The notes: generated from the letters alone by a model not told the origin. Shown: positions 46,869-56,354, counted from the first letter of the stretch. The stretch: DNA of 64,000 bases from Alphaproteobacteria bacterium (GCA_028281325.1 JANQKC010000011.1:220384-284383), one strand, 5' to 3'. Numbers and translations are program-made.

Positions 46869-49091
46869 ATGTTTCGATGGATCATGGATCGTAAGGGCGG
46901 CTGGGTCGCGCTCGCCGGTATCGCCGTCGTGCTCTTCTTCGCGGCCAACGCCTCGGTGACCAATGTCGCCGGCATGCGGATCGACCTGACCGAGGACAAG
47001 CTCTACACCCTGTCGCCGGGCACGCGCAGCATCCTCGGCAAACTGGAAAAACCGGTATCGCTCACGCTGTATTATTCCGACGCGCTCGGGCTGACCGCGC
47101 CGGTTTACGGCAATTACGCCAGCCGCGTGAAGGATATGCTCCGCGTCTTCGAAAGCGCCGGCGCCGGCAAGGTAACGCTCGACATCAAGGAACCGAGACC
47201 CTTCTCCGAGGTCGAGGACAAGGCCGTCGAACTCGGCATGCAGGGCGTGCCGCTCGATCAGACCGGCGAGAAGGTCTATTTCGGCCTCGTCGCCGAAGCC
47301 GACGGCAAACAACGCAACATCCCGTTCATGCAGATCGAGCGCGAGAACTTTCTCGAATACGATGTGGCCAGCCTGATCTACCGCCTGGGCACGGGCGGCA
47401 AGACGGTCGTCGCGGTCTACAGCGACCGGCCGGTGTTCGGCGACCTGCAACTGCAGATGCGCGGCATCCCGACCCAGCCATATGCCGTAATCCAGCAGAT
47501 GCAGGACCAATTCGACGTGCGCCAGATCTTCGCGCTGGAGGATATCTGGAAAGAAGAACCCGACGTGCTGATGCTGGTCCATCCCGGCGAGCTTGACGAC
47601 GAGGACTACTACAACCTCGACCAGTACATGTTGCGCGGCGGCAAGGCGATCGTCTTCGTCGATCCGTTCAACGAATCCGCGGCGGCACGCCAACGCGGCA
47701 TTCCGCAGAGCATCGCATCGGACTTGAACCGGCTGCTCGATCACTGGGGCGTCGAGATCGTGGAGGACCGCGTCGCGGGCGACCGGCGCTTCGCCCCGAT
47801 GGTCAACGCCGGAAACCAGCAACAGGTGATCCCGGCGCCGTTCCTGACCTGGCTGAACATCAAGCGGGAAGGGGTGTCCGCGACCGATGCGGTAACGTCG
47901 AATATCAACCAGCTCAACATCCGAAGCGCTGGCATCTTGCGCCATAAGCAGGATTCGGCGCTGCGCTTCGAGCCGCTGGTGACGACCACGGAGGAAAGCC
48001 AGGAGGTGGATCTGGCGCTGCTGCAGAGCGCTCGGCCGGAAATTCTCAAGATCATCGAGAACTTCAAACCGTCCAGCGAGAAACTGGTGTTGGCCGCAAG
48101 GTTGAACGGCACGACAACGACCATGTTCCCGGATGGACCGCCGAAGAAAGAAGAACCGGAGACGTCCGACGCGGACACCGAAAAGGACGCGACGACGGCC
48201 GCCGATGGCGAAGCCAAGGATGACGCCGACAAGACCGATGCGGACACGGCGAAGCCGGACGCCACGCCAGCCGAACCGGCGGTGAAGACCGACCGGGCCG
48301 AGCGTCGTCTGGCGCAGGCCGCGCCGAACACGGAAAACCCGGCGGCGACCACGTCGCCAGCCGAGGCATCGCCCCAAGCCCCCGCCGACGCGCCGGCCGC
48401 ATCCGAGACCCCCGCCGACGAAAAACCGGCGGATGCGGAAAAAGCCGCCGCCACGGAGGACGAAACGAAAGAGGAAGAGGCGCCGACGGCGCCCCCCTTC
48501 ATCGCGGAATCGACCGGGCCGATGAACGTGATCCTGGTGTCGGACGCCGACCTGCTGGAAGACCGTTTCTGGGTCCAGACCCGCGAGTTCTTCGGACAGC
48601 CCGTGCGCCTTCCCTTCGCCAACAACGCCGATTTCGTCGTCAACGCGATCGAGAACCTGGCGGGCGGCGACGACTTGATCAGCCTGCGCAGCCGGGGCAC
48701 GGCGCAGCGCCCCTTCACCAAGATCCAGGAACTGCAGCTCGCCGCGGAACAGAAATTCCGCGCCGAGGAACGCGAACTGCAGAAGAAGCTCGAGGATGCG
48801 GAAACGAAACTGGCCGAACTCGAACAGAAAAAGGCCGAAGGCGCATCGGAAGCCACGGTGGACAAGGCGGTCGAAGCCACCGCGGAGAAGTTCACGCAGG
48901 AAATTCTCGCCACCCGCAAGGAGTTGCGGCGCGTCCAACTGGCGCTGCGCGAGGATATCGAATCTCTCGAATCCTGGCTGCGCTTCATCAACATCGGCCT
49001 AATCCCGATCTTAGTGGGGGTCGTGGCGATTGGATTGGGCGCAACCCGGCACCGCCGGCGTCAGCGCGGCCTGCAAGCGCCCGAAGGCTAG
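46869..49091 (+). CDS. GldG-like ABC auxiliary protein with a long acidic disordered insert
   Basis: A 740-residue protein anchored by an N-terminal helix (about 14-33) and a C-terminal helix (about 705-727). The extracytoplasmic part starts with MRIDLTEDKLYTLSPGTRSIL, the typical start of the GldG/ABC-transp-aux domain, and contains FREFFGQPVRLPF-type motifs. Between about residues 420 and 545 lies an Ala/Glu/Pro/Asp-rich low-complexity stretch unlike the flanks. A coiled coil (about 625-697, KFRAEERELQKKLEDAETKL) precedes the last helix. It completes the ATPase-permease-GldG operon, 14 bases after the permease. Confidence 0.87.
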   Translation: MFRWIMDRKGGWVALAGIAVVLFFAANASVTNVAGMRIDLTEDKLYTLSPGTRSILGKLEKPVSLTLYYSDALGLTAPVYGNYASRVKDMLRVFESAGAGKVTLDIKEPRPFSEVEDKAVELGMQGVPLDQTGEKVYFGLVAEADGKQRNIPFMQIERENFLEYDVASLIYRLGTGGKTVVAVYSDRPVFGDLQLQMRGIPTQPYAVIQQMQDQFDVRQIFALEDIWKEEPDVLMLVHPGELDDEDYYNLDQYMLRGGKAIVFVDPFNESAAARQRGIPQSIASDLNRLLDHWGVEIVEDRVAGDRRFAPMVNAGNQQQVIPAPFLTWLNIKREGVSATDAVTSNINQLNIRSAGILRHKQDSALRFEPLVTTTEESQEVDLALLQSARPEILKIIENFKPSSEKLVLAARLNGTTTTMFPDGPPKKEEPETSDADTEKDATTAADGEAKDDADKTDADTAKPDATPAEPAVKTDRAERRLAQAAPNTENPAATTSPAEASPQAPADAPAASETPADEKPADAEKAAATEDETKEEEAPTAPPFIAESTGPMNVILVSDADLLEDRFWVQTREFFGQPVRLPFANNADFVVNAIENLAGGDDLISLRSRGTAQRPFTKIQELQLAAEQKFRAEERELQKKLEDAETKLAELEQKKAEGASEATVDKAVEATAEKFTQEILATRKELRRVQLALREDIESLESWLRFINIGLIPILVGVVAIGLGATRHRRRQRGLQAPEG

Positions 49092-49161
49092 CGTGGCGCG
49101 GCCGGTCCGGCGGCGCTAAGATGCGGCACGGCATCTAGCCCGCAGCACGGAGACCGGATCG

Positions 49162-50073
49162 ATGCGGATCGTCACCCTCTTGGCCAGCGCCACCGAAATC
49201 GTCTCGGCGCTCGGCTTCAAGGACTCGCTCGTCGCGCGCAGCCACGAATGCGACTTCCCGACCGACGTCCGCGCGCTCCCCTTCTGCACCGAACCGAAGA
49301 TCGACGTCAGCGGCAATTCCCACGACATCGACCAGCGGGTGAAGGCCGTCGTCCGCGACGGGCTGTCCGTCTACCGCGTCGACAGCGACGCGCTGAAGGG
49401 CTACGAACCCGACGTGATCGTGACGCAATCGCAATGCGAGGTCTGCGCCGTCAGCGAGAAAGACGTTCTGGCGGCGACCTGCGATTGGCTGGAAAACCGC
49501 CCGCGCATCGTCACCTTGAAGCCGGATGCATTGGCCGACATCTGGTCCGACATCGCCCGGGTGGCGGACGCGCTCGACGCGCCGGACCGGGGAGCCGATC
49601 TGATCCGCCGCCTCAAGGCCCGCATGACCTCGGTCGAGGACGAGGCGCGTTCGATGACCGCCAAACCGACCGTCGCCTGCATCGAGTGGATCGACCCGTT
49701 GATGGCCGGCGGCAACTGGATGCCGGAACTGGTTGCGATGGCCGGCGGCGAGAACCTGTTCGGCGTGGCCGGCGCCCATTCCCCATGGATGGAATGGGCC
49801 GACCTCGAACGCGCCAACCCGGATGTCATCGTGATCCTGCCCTGCGGATTCGACATCGCCCGCGCCCGCAAGGATATGCCGGCGTTGACGAACCGACCGG
49901 GATGGAACGACCTGCGCGCCGTGCAAAACGGCCGGGTCTGCGTCGCCGACGGCAATCAGTACTTCAACCGCCCCGGACCGCGCATCGCCGAGTCGCTGGA
50001 GATTCTGGCCGAGATGCTGCATCCGCATCATTTCGACTACGGCCACAAGGGGACCGGCTGGGAGCCGTTGTGA
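49162..50073 (+). CDS. BtuF-like (PF01497-type) cobalamin-binding-fold protein without signal peptide
   Basis: A 303-residue protein of the periplasmic-binding-protein class III fold: IVTLLASATEIVSALGFKDSLV at the start, YEPDVIVTQSQCEVCAVSE, VACIEWIDPLMAGGNWMPEL, and NRPGWNDLRAVQNGRVCV. BtuF-type proteins bind vitamin B12, but no signal peptide or lipobox is seen, so it is probably cytoplasmic. No btuC or btuD genes are next to it. Similar cytoplasmic BtuF-like proteins are known by sequence only; their role is unclear. The MscS-family gene follows. Confidence 0.82.
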   Translation: MRIVTLLASATEIVSALGFKDSLVARSHECDFPTDVRALPFCTEPKIDVSGNSHDIDQRVKAVVRDGLSVYRVDSDALKGYEPDVIVTQSQCEVCAVSEKDVLAATCDWLENRPRIVTLKPDALADIWSDIARVADALDAPDRGADLIRRLKARMTSVEDEARSMTAKPTVACIEWIDPLMAGGNWMPELVAMAGGENLFGVAGAHSPWMEWADLERANPDVIVILPCGFDIARARKDMPALTNRPGWNDLRAVQNGRVCVADGNQYFNRPGPRIAESLEILAEMLHPHHFDYGHKGTGWEPL

Positions 50074-50144
50074 AACGCGACGTCGCCCGGTACAGTTCGC
50101 CGCGCCAAAATCGATCCATCAAACCGCTAGTCGCGCTGAGTCCC

Positions 50145-52427
50145 ATGCTCGCTGTTCTTCACCGTCTTCTTCTCCTCTTCGCATTCGCGTTGGCGACACT
50201 GCCAGCAGCCGCGGCAGAGCCGGGCACGGCGCCGGCACAGACCGAAACGAAAGACCTGGAACGTCTCGTCGATACGCTGGAAGACCCCGCTAAGCGGGAT
50301 GCCTTCGTCGCCGACCTCAAGGCCCTGATTGCCGTCCAGAAAGGCGCCCAGGAAACCACGGAGAAGCCGGTCGGCTCGTTGCTGCTGGAGGCGGTGTCCG
50401 GCAAGGTGGAAACGGCCGGCAAGGAACTGGCCGACGCCGCCGCCACGTTGACCGACCTGCCGCAGCTCACGACCGACCTACAGCAGACGCTATCCGATCC
50501 GGAGGCCCGGTCGCTGTGGCTGATGGTGCTGCTCAAACTCGCGGCGATCCTGGCGGCCGGGCTCGCCGGCGAATGGCTAGCCCTGCTGGCGTTGCGCCGC
50601 CCGCGCGCCGCGATCGAAACGCAGACGACCGACGGATTTTGGATACACCTCGTCTTCGTCATCCTGCGCACCATGCTGGAGCTTGTCGCCGTCGCGACAT
50701 TCGCGGCCGCCGCCTACGGCATGATGACGTTGATCGCGCCGGCGCACGAAGGACAGGTCATCGCGATCGCGCTTATCAACGCCAGCCTGATCGCCCGCGC
50801 GGTCACGGCGATCGCCCGCATGCTGTTGGCCCCGCGCGTCGCAAAGATGCGGCTCGTTCCGATGTCCGACGAGACGGCCAACTACAGTTTCGTCTGGATT
50901 CGCCGACTCACGAATCTCTGCGCATACGGCTTCCTGCTGCTCAACGCCGCCTTGGCGCTCGGCATGGCGCAAGTGACCTACGGGCTGTTGTTGAAGTTGC
51001 TCGGGCTGCTCGTCGGGTTGTTGCTCGTCATGCTGATCCTGCAGAACCGGCATCATGTCGCGGCGCGCATCCGGGGCAACGGCGACGGCGCCTTCCGTCA
51101 AGTGCGGGACCGTGTGGCCGACATCTGGCACATCCTCTTGATCCTTTACCTCGTCGTGACCTACGGCGTCTGGGTGCTCGAACTGCCGGGCGGCTTCGAG
51201 TTCGTGCTGCGCGCGACGGTGCTGACCGCCATCATCCTCGCGGTGGCGCGCACGTTGGCCGCGCTGGTCCGGGGTGGCGTGAAGAAGGCCTTCGCCCTGA
51301 ACGAAGAGCAGAGACGCCGGTTCCCCGGTCTCGAAGCGCGCGCCAACCGTTACCTCCCGATGCTGGTCACGGCGTTGAAGGTCGTCCTGTACGGTGCGGC
51401 GGCGGTTGCCTTGTTGGAGGTCTGGGGCCTCGACATCTTCGACTGGCTCAGCGGTCCCATCGGCAGCGTGGTCCTGCAACGGGTGGCCACGATCATTCTC
51501 ATCGTCGCCGTGGCCCTGTTGGTTTGGGAAGTCGTCAGCGCCGCCATCGAGCAATATCTCGCCGGCCAGGATCGCGACGGCAACGCTGTTGCCCGCAGCC
51601 AACGCGCCCAGACCCTGTTGCCGCTGGTCCGCAATGTCGTGTTCGTCGTGCTGGCCGTCATGGTCATCCTGACGGTGCTGTCCGAACTCGGCATCAATAT
51701 CGGGCCGTTGATCGCTGGCGCGGGCATCGTCGGCCTCGCCGTCGGGTTCGGCGCGCAAACCATGGTGAAGGATTTCATCACCGGGTTCTTCATCCTGATC
51801 GAAGACACCGTTGCCGTCGGCGACATCGTGGAGCTGGGCGGCCATTCGGGCCGGGTCGAGGCGATGTCGATCCGGTCCATCCAACTGCGCGATCTGTCGG
51901 GGCAGGTCCACCGCATCCCGTTTAGCGAAGTCACGACCACCGTCAACAAGAGCAAGGATTTCTCCTTCGCCACCTTCGATATCGGGGTCGGCTATAGCGA
52001 GAACGTGGACCGCGTCATCGAGGTGATCCGCGATGTCGGCAGGGAGTTGACCGAGGACGAGGAGTATACCGGGATCGTCATCGGCGATATCGACATCATG
52101 GGCGTGCAGGCGTTGGCCGATTCCGCGGTCGTCATCCGCGCCCGTATCCGCGTCCAGCCGGGCAAGCAGTTCGGCCTGCAACGCGCCTTCAACCGGGCGA
52201 TCAAGAACCGGTTCGATCAGGAAGGCATCGAGATTCCCTTTCCGCACCGGACCCTTTACTTCGGCGAAGACAGCAGCGGCAACGCCCCCGATGCGCGGGT
52301 GCGGCTGGTCGATGCGCGGACGAAGAAACCGGAAACCGCCGCCCCCACCGCCACGCCCAACAAACGCCCGGAAGGCGAGGCGAAAAGCGCCGGCGACACC
52401 GGCGGCGATGCGCCGTCCGACGTTTAG
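50145..52427 (+). CDS. Large MscS-family mechanosensitive channel protein (YbiO-like)
   Basis: About 760 residues. A signal peptide (LHRLLLLFAFALATLPAAAA, cleavage near residue 24) is followed by a helical periplasmic region (to about 120), several transmembrane helices (120-480), and the MscS core: pore helix GAGIVGLAVGFGAQTMVKDF, beta domain IVELGGHSGRVEAMSIRSIQLR, and C-terminal cage ending near IEIPFPHRTLYFG. A Pro/Ala/Lys-rich tail follows. The ATG at 50145 starts the signal peptide; an in-frame GTG at 50070 is the alternative. It opens under membrane tension to release osmolytes. Confidence 0.9.
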   Translation: MLAVLHRLLLLFAFALATLPAAAAEPGTAPAQTETKDLERLVDTLEDPAKRDAFVADLKALIAVQKGAQETTEKPVGSLLLEAVSGKVETAGKELADAAATLTDLPQLTTDLQQTLSDPEARSLWLMVLLKLAAILAAGLAGEWLALLALRRPRAAIETQTTDGFWIHLVFVILRTMLELVAVATFAAAAYGMMTLIAPAHEGQVIAIALINASLIARAVTAIARMLLAPRVAKMRLVPMSDETANYSFVWIRRLTNLCAYGFLLLNAALALGMAQVTYGLLLKLLGLLVGLLLVMLILQNRHHVAARIRGNGDGAFRQVRDRVADIWHILLILYLVVTYGVWVLELPGGFEFVLRATVLTAIILAVARTLAALVRGGVKKAFALNEEQRRRFPGLEARANRYLPMLVTALKVVLYGAAAVALLEVWGLDIFDWLSGPIGSVVLQRVATIILIVAVALLVWEVVSAAIEQYLAGQDRDGNAVARSQRAQTLLPLVRNVVFVVLAVMVILTVLSELGINIGPLIAGAGIVGLAVGFGAQTMVKDFITGFFILIEDTVAVGDIVELGGHSGRVEAMSIRSIQLRDLSGQVHRIPFSEVTTTVNKSKDFSFATFDIGVGYSENVDRVIEVIRDVGRELTEDEEYTGIVIGDIDIMGVQALADSAVVIRARIRVQPGKQFGLQRAFNRAIKNRFDQEGIEIPFPHRTLYFGEDSSGNAPDARVRLVDARTKKPETAAPTATPNKRPEGEAKSAGDTGGDAPSDV

Positions 52428-52447
52428 CCACCCCGTCCGACAGCCGT

Positions 52448-53071
52448 CTAACGGTGATTGCGGAGGTGGAAGACCGCCTGCGCCGCCATCAGGTTCGCGC
52501 AACTGCCGGTGGCCGAGAATCGCACCGGACTGCCGCTCGAATCCAAGGCGATCGCCCGCTCCACCGCGACCCCAAGATCATCGCATAGGGCGAGAAAATC
52601 GTGGATGGTGCAGAGGTGAATATTGGGCGTGTCGTACCAGTGATCGGGCAACGCGTCGGTCCGTGGCATGCGGCCGCCCGTCAGAAGCCCGAACCGCACC
52701 TTCCAATAGCCGAAGTTCGGCAGCGATAGAATCGCGTTGTCGCCGATCCGCACCAGATTTTCCAGCACCGCCCGGGGCCGGTGCATCGCCTGCAGGGTCT
52801 GGCTCAACACGACATAATCGAACGCGCCGTCCGGATAATCGTCGAGGTCGGTATCCGCATCGCCCTGGATCACCGACAAGCCCTGGCTGACGCATTCGTT
52901 CACCCCGGCCATGCTGAGTTCGATGCCGCGGCCGTCGACTTGTTTGAACTCGGAGAGGTAGGCCAGCAAGGTGCCGTCGCCGCAGCCGATGTCGAGCATG
53001 CGGCTCGACGGCGCGATCATGTCGGCGATCAATTGCAGATCGACGCGCATCGCGGGGGATTTGCGGTTCAT
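52448..53071 (-). CDS. metW: Methionine biosynthesis protein MetW (SAM-dependent methyltransferase fold)
   Basis: About 207 residues. The SAM-binding motif is SSRMLDIGCGDGTLLAYL (about residues 23-40), with MetW-specific GIELSMAGVNECVSQGLSVI, YVVLSQTLQAMHRPRAVLEN, and LPNFGYWKVRFGLLTGGRMP. In bacteria that use MetX acting on succinyl- or acetyl-homoserine, MetW is needed for full MetX activity. It starts just after metX (14 bases between the ATG at 53071 and the metX stop at 53085). An upstream ATG at 53104 would overlap metX. Confidence 0.94.
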   Translation of the reverse strand: MNRKSPAMRVDLQLIADMIAPSSRMLDIGCGDGTLLAYLSEFKQVDGRGIELSMAGVNECVSQGLSVIQGDADTDLDDYPDGAFDYVVLSQTLQAMHRPRAVLENLVRIGDNAILSLPNFGYWKVRFGLLTGGRMPRTDALPDHWYDTPNIHLCTIHDFLALCDDLGVAVERAIALDSSGSPVRFSATGSCANLMAAQAVFHLRNHR

Positions 53072-53084
53072 CGATCCGTCCACG

Positions 53085-54197
53085 TTACGACCGCCCGAGG
53101 CCATGATGCTCGGCGCAGCCGTTGATGAAACCGCTCAACACATTGCGGAGCGCCGGCACGTCGAGCAGGAAAGCGTCATGCCCTTGGTCGCTTTCGATTT
53201 CGACGAAACTGACATTGGCGGCGACCGCATTCAACGCGTGCACGATGGCGCGATTCTCTGAGGTCGGGAACAGCCAGTCGCTGGTGAAGGAGATGATGCA
53301 GAACCGGGTCTCGGTGCCGTCGAACGCCTGCGGCAAAGAACCGCCATGCTCCGCCGCCAGGTCGAAGTAATCCATCGCCCGGGTGATGTAGAGATAGGAA
53401 TTGGCGTCGAACCGGTCGACGAATGTCGATCCTTGGTGGCGCAGGTAACTCTCCACCTGGAAATCCGCATCGAAGCCGAAACTCGGCATCTCGCGATCCT
53501 GCAGGTTGCGCCCGAACTTTTGATGCAGCGCCGCTTCGGAGAGGTAGGTGATATGCGCCGTCATCCGCGCGACGCTTAGGCCCCGCTTCGGCGCCACGCC
53601 ATGGCTGGCGTAATCACCGCCATGCCAATCCGGATCGGCCATGATGGCCTGCCGTCCCACCTCGTGGAACGCTATATTCTGCGCCGTATGGCGCGCCGCG
53701 CCGGCGATGGGAATGGCCGAAAACACCCGGTCCTTGTAGCGGGACGCCCATTCCAGCACCTGCATCGCGCCCATCGACCCGCCGATCACGCAGAAAAGCT
53801 GATCGATGCCCAGATGGTCGATCAGCATCACCTGCGCCCGCACCATGTCGGCGATCGTGATGACCGGGAAATCCAACGCATAGGGCTTGCCGGTCGCGGG
53901 ATTGGTCTCCGTCGGCCCGAGCGTGCCGAGACAGCCGCCCAGCACATTCGAACAGATGACGAAGAACCGGTTGGTGTCCAGAGGCTTGCCGGGGCCGACG
54001 ATATCCTCCCACCAGCCGGGTTTGCCGGTGATGGGATGCGTGTCGGCGACATACTGATCCATCGTTAACGCATGGCAGACCAGCACCGCGTTGCTACGCT
54101 CGGCGTTCAGCGTCCCGTAGGTGCAATAGGCCATGGGCACCGGACCGAGCTCAACGCCGCAGTCAAGGGTCAGCTTTGCCTCCACGCCAAGCTGCAC
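53085..54197 (-). CDS. metX: Homoserine O-acyltransferase MetX
   Basis: An alpha/beta-hydrolase that acylates homoserine at the start of methionine synthesis. The nucleophile elbow is [15 protein letters not shown] (Ser near residue 142), with [15 protein letters not shown] before it, the Asp of [13 protein letters not shown] and the His of [11 protein letters not shown]. The acyl group (acetyl or succinyl) cannot be told from this. The start is a GTG at 54197, the first possible start in the frame, giving 370 residues. The leader upstream contains a hairpin and a repeated CAAACCGACC. metW follows, forming the usual metX-metW pair. Confidence 0.94.
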   Translation of the reverse strand: MQLGVEAKLTLDCGVELGPVPMAYCTYGTLNAERSNAVLVCHALTMDQYVADTHPITGKPGWWEDIVGPGKPLDTNRFFVICSNVLGGCLGTLGPTETNPATGKPYALDFPVITIADMVRAQVMLIDHLGIDQLFCVIGGSMGAMQVLEWASRYKDRVFSAIPIAGAARHTAQNIAFHEVGRQAIMADPDWHGGDYASHGVAPKRGLSVARMTAHITYLSEAALHQKFGRNLQDREMPSFGFDADFQVESYLRHQGSTFVDRFDANSYLYITRAMDYFDLAAEHGGSLPQAFDGTETRFCIISFTSDWLFPTSENRAIVHALNAVAANVSFVEIESDQGHDAFLLDVPALRNVLSGFINGCAEHHGLGRS

Positions 54198-54253
54198 CCG
54201 ATGGCCGGGCAGCCTCGCGTCCGGTTGGGTCGGTTTGTTCAGCGGCGTTTCGG

Positions 54254-54278
54254 CCGATTTTACGCGATCAGAAATCGG
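54254..54278 (-). promoter_or_regulatory. Hairpin in the metX leader, possible regulatory RNA
   Basis: On the minus strand CCGATTT and AAATCGG form a seven-base-pair stem with an 11-base loop, 57-81 bases before the metX GTG. The 10-mer CAAACCGACC occurs on both sides of it (complements of 54291-54300 and 54228-54237). metX leaders in alphaproteobacteria often carry SAM-II riboswitches; this sequence does not obviously fit that consensus. Confidence 0.3.
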
Positions 54279-54402
54279 ACCACCCTCACAGGTCGGTTTG
54301 GGCGCGATACTTTTGGTCCGATGCCTGCCAGTGTCAATGTTTTCTTTGATTTATGGTCGATCTCGCACTACTAGTTATCGGCTTTTCAGACAGGTGGGTA
54401 GG

Positions 54403-55269
54403 ATGAACGAAAGCGGAACCTCGCTGCAGGACCTTCGAAACGAAATCGACGCGATCGACACGGAGATGCATGGCCTGATCATGCGCCGGGCCGCCCTCGT
54501 CGAGCGGATTCGCGTGGTCAAGGCGCGGGATTCCGTCACCACGGTGCGCCCGGGCCGCGAAGCGGACATCATGCGGGCGCTGGCCGCGCGGCATGACGGC
54601 AACTTTCCCTTCGCGGCGATCGCGCGAATCTGGCGCGAAATCATCGCCAACATCACGCGGATGGAGATGCCGGAATACGCCGTCGCCGTCTTTCCGGGCG
54701 GCGAAACGCCCGGCTGTTGGGACCTGGCGCGCGACCAGTTCGGCAGTGCCACGCCGATGACCGCCTTCGGCAGCGCCCGCGAGGTGCTGGGCGAAGTATC
54801 GGCCAAACGCGCGGCGGTCGGGGTTCTGCCCTGCCCGCGGGAAGGCGACGACGACCCTTGGTGGATCAACTTGGCAGTCCAGGATGGATTGCGCGTCTCC
54901 TATCGCCTTCCGTTCAGCCCGCCCGTCGCCGCGCCGGGCGGCGAGAACCGGCTCGAAGCTTTCGCGGTGGGCCGGATCGTACTGGAAGAGAGCGCGAACG
55001 ACCGCAGCCTGATCGTGGTCGAGACCGGCGAGGCCTTGAGCCGGGCCGGCCTGTCCGGATCGCTGGAAAGGGTCGGCATCAGCGGGCGGCCGATCGCATC
55101 GCATAATCGCGGCGGTTGGTACTATCTGGTCGAGGCGGACGGCTTCTTTGCCGAAGCCGATCCACGGTTGGAAGAACTCGCGAAACTCGAGGCGGTGGAC
55201 CGCTGCATCGCCATCGGCGCCTACGCCACCCCGCTGGAAGAAGACGAGATTCCCAGGGCCGCATCATGA
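54403..55269 (+). CDS. Chorismate mutase with degenerate prephenate dehydratase/ACT-like extension
   Basis: About 288 residues. Residues 8-88 are an AroQ-type chorismate mutase: LRNEIDAIDTEMHGLIMRRA, VERIRVVKARDS, RPGREADIMRAL and IWREIIANI. The rest resembles the dehydratase part of a P-protein in outline (YAVAVFPGGETPGCWDLARDQFG, then REVLGEVSAKRAAVGVLP) and a final ACT-like segment (SLERVGISGRPIASHNRGGWYYLVE), but the dehydratase TRF motif is missing. The first domain converts chorismate to prephenate for Phe and Tyr; the rest may be regulatory. GGGTAGG precedes the ATG. hisC overlaps its stop (ATGA). Confidence 0.86.
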   Translation: MNESGTSLQDLRNEIDAIDTEMHGLIMRRAALVERIRVVKARDSVTTVRPGREADIMRALAARHDGNFPFAAIARIWREIIANITRMEMPEYAVAVFPGGETPGCWDLARDQFGSATPMTAFGSAREVLGEVSAKRAAVGVLPCPREGDDDPWWINLAVQDGLRVSYRLPFSPPVAAPGGENRLEAFAVGRIVLEESANDRSLIVVETGEALSRAGLSGSLERVGISGRPIASHNRGGWYYLVEADGFFAEADPRLEELAKLEAVDRCIAIGAYATPLEEDEIPRAAS

Positions 55270-56354
55270 CCACGCCGACGCCCCGCCCCGGAGTCCTGGA
55301 TATCGAGCCCTATGTCGGCGGCCTGCACAGCGTCGACGGCGTCGAACGGGTCATCGTCCTGGCCTCGAACGAAACGCCGCTCGGCCCGAGCCCCAAGGCC
55401 ATCGCCGCCTATGAGGCGGAGTCGCGCAAGCTGCACCGCTACCCGGACGGGCATGCCACCGACCTGCGCGCCGCCATCGGACAGCGCTTCGGCTGCGACG
55501 CCACGCGAATCGTGTGCGGCGCCGGCTCGGACGAAGTGCTGCAGATCCTGATGCGCGCCTATGCCGGTCCCGGCGACGAGGTATTGTACAGCCGGCACGG
55601 CTTTTCGATCTATCCGATCTTCGCCCGCGGCGTCGGCGCGACACCGGTCGCCGCCCCGGAAAAAGTCCTGACCGCGGATGTCGACGCCCTGCTGTCCAAG
55701 GTGACCGACCGGACACGCATGGTCTTCCTGGCCAACCCGAACAACCCGACGGGGAGCTATCTGCCCGTCGACGAATTGCAGCGCCTGCGCGACGGGCTGC
55801 GCGACGACATCCTGCTGGTCATCGATGCCGCCTATGCGGAATACGTCACGCGGAACGACTACACCGCCGGCAACGATTTGGTCGACCGGCACGACAACAT
55901 CGTCATGACGCGCACCTTCTCCAAGATCTTCGGCCTCGCGGCGCTTCGGTTGGGCTGGGCCTATTGCCCCGGCGAGATCGCCGACGTGTTGAACCGGCTG
56001 CGCGGACCGTTCAACGTGAACGCGGCGGCGCAGATCGCGGGCATCGCCGCGATCGAGGACACGCGGCACACGGACGCGAGCCTCCAGCACAACGACACAT
56101 GGCTGCCCTGGCTGACCACGACGCTGGGCGGCCTCGGCCTGACCGCGCATCCGTCGGTCGGGAATTTCGTGCTGGTGCAGTTCGGCGACGTCGATCGGGC
56201 GTCCACCGCCTATGAGTTCCTGCTGCGCAAAGGCATCATCACCCGATTGATGGGCAGCTACGACCTGCCCGACTGCTTGCGGATTTCGGTCGGTCTCGAG
56301 GACGAGATGAAGGCCCTCACCGACGCCCTGGCGGACCATTTGGGGCAATCATGA
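55266..56354 (+). CDS. hisC: Histidinol-phosphate aminotransferase
   Basis: A 362-residue PLP enzyme of fold type I. Features are LASNETPLGPSPKAIAAYE, RYPDGHATDLRAAIGQRFG, NPNNPTGSYLPV, VIDAAYAEYV and RTFSKIFGLAALRLGW (Schiff-base Lys near residue 220). It makes histidinol phosphate and in such operons also often transaminates prephenate or aromatic keto acids. The position between chorismate mutase and tyrA supports an aromatic role as well. The start ATG overlaps the upstream stop (TCATGA), and its own stop overlaps the tyrA start. Confidence 0.94.
   Translation: MTTPTPRPGVLDIEPYVGGLHSVDGVERVIVLASNETPLGPSPKAIAAYEAESRKLHRYPDGHATDLRAAIGQRFGCDATRIVCGAGSDEVLQILMRAYAGPGDEVLYSRHGFSIYPIFARGVGATPVAAPEKVLTADVDALLSKVTDRTRMVFLANPNNPTGSYLPVDELQRLRDGLRDDILLVIDAAYAEYVTRNDYTAGNDLVDRHDNIVMTRTFSKIFGLAALRLGWAYCPGEIADVLNRLRGPFNVNAAAQIAGIAAIEDTRHTDASLQHNDTWLPWLTTTLGGLGLTAHPSVGNFVLVQFGDVDRASTAYEFLLRKGIITRLMGSYDLPDCLRISVGLEDEMKALTDALADHLGQS

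Noticed and set aside
46782..48938. A 718-codon frame antisense to the GldG-like gene
   Set aside because: Repetitive Gly/Arg/Phe composition mirrors the Ala/Glu-rich coding strand; no family features.
50577..52502. A 641-codon frame antisense to the MscS-family gene
   Set aside because: His/Asp/Gln-rich translation typical of reverse-strand shadows of membrane-protein codons.
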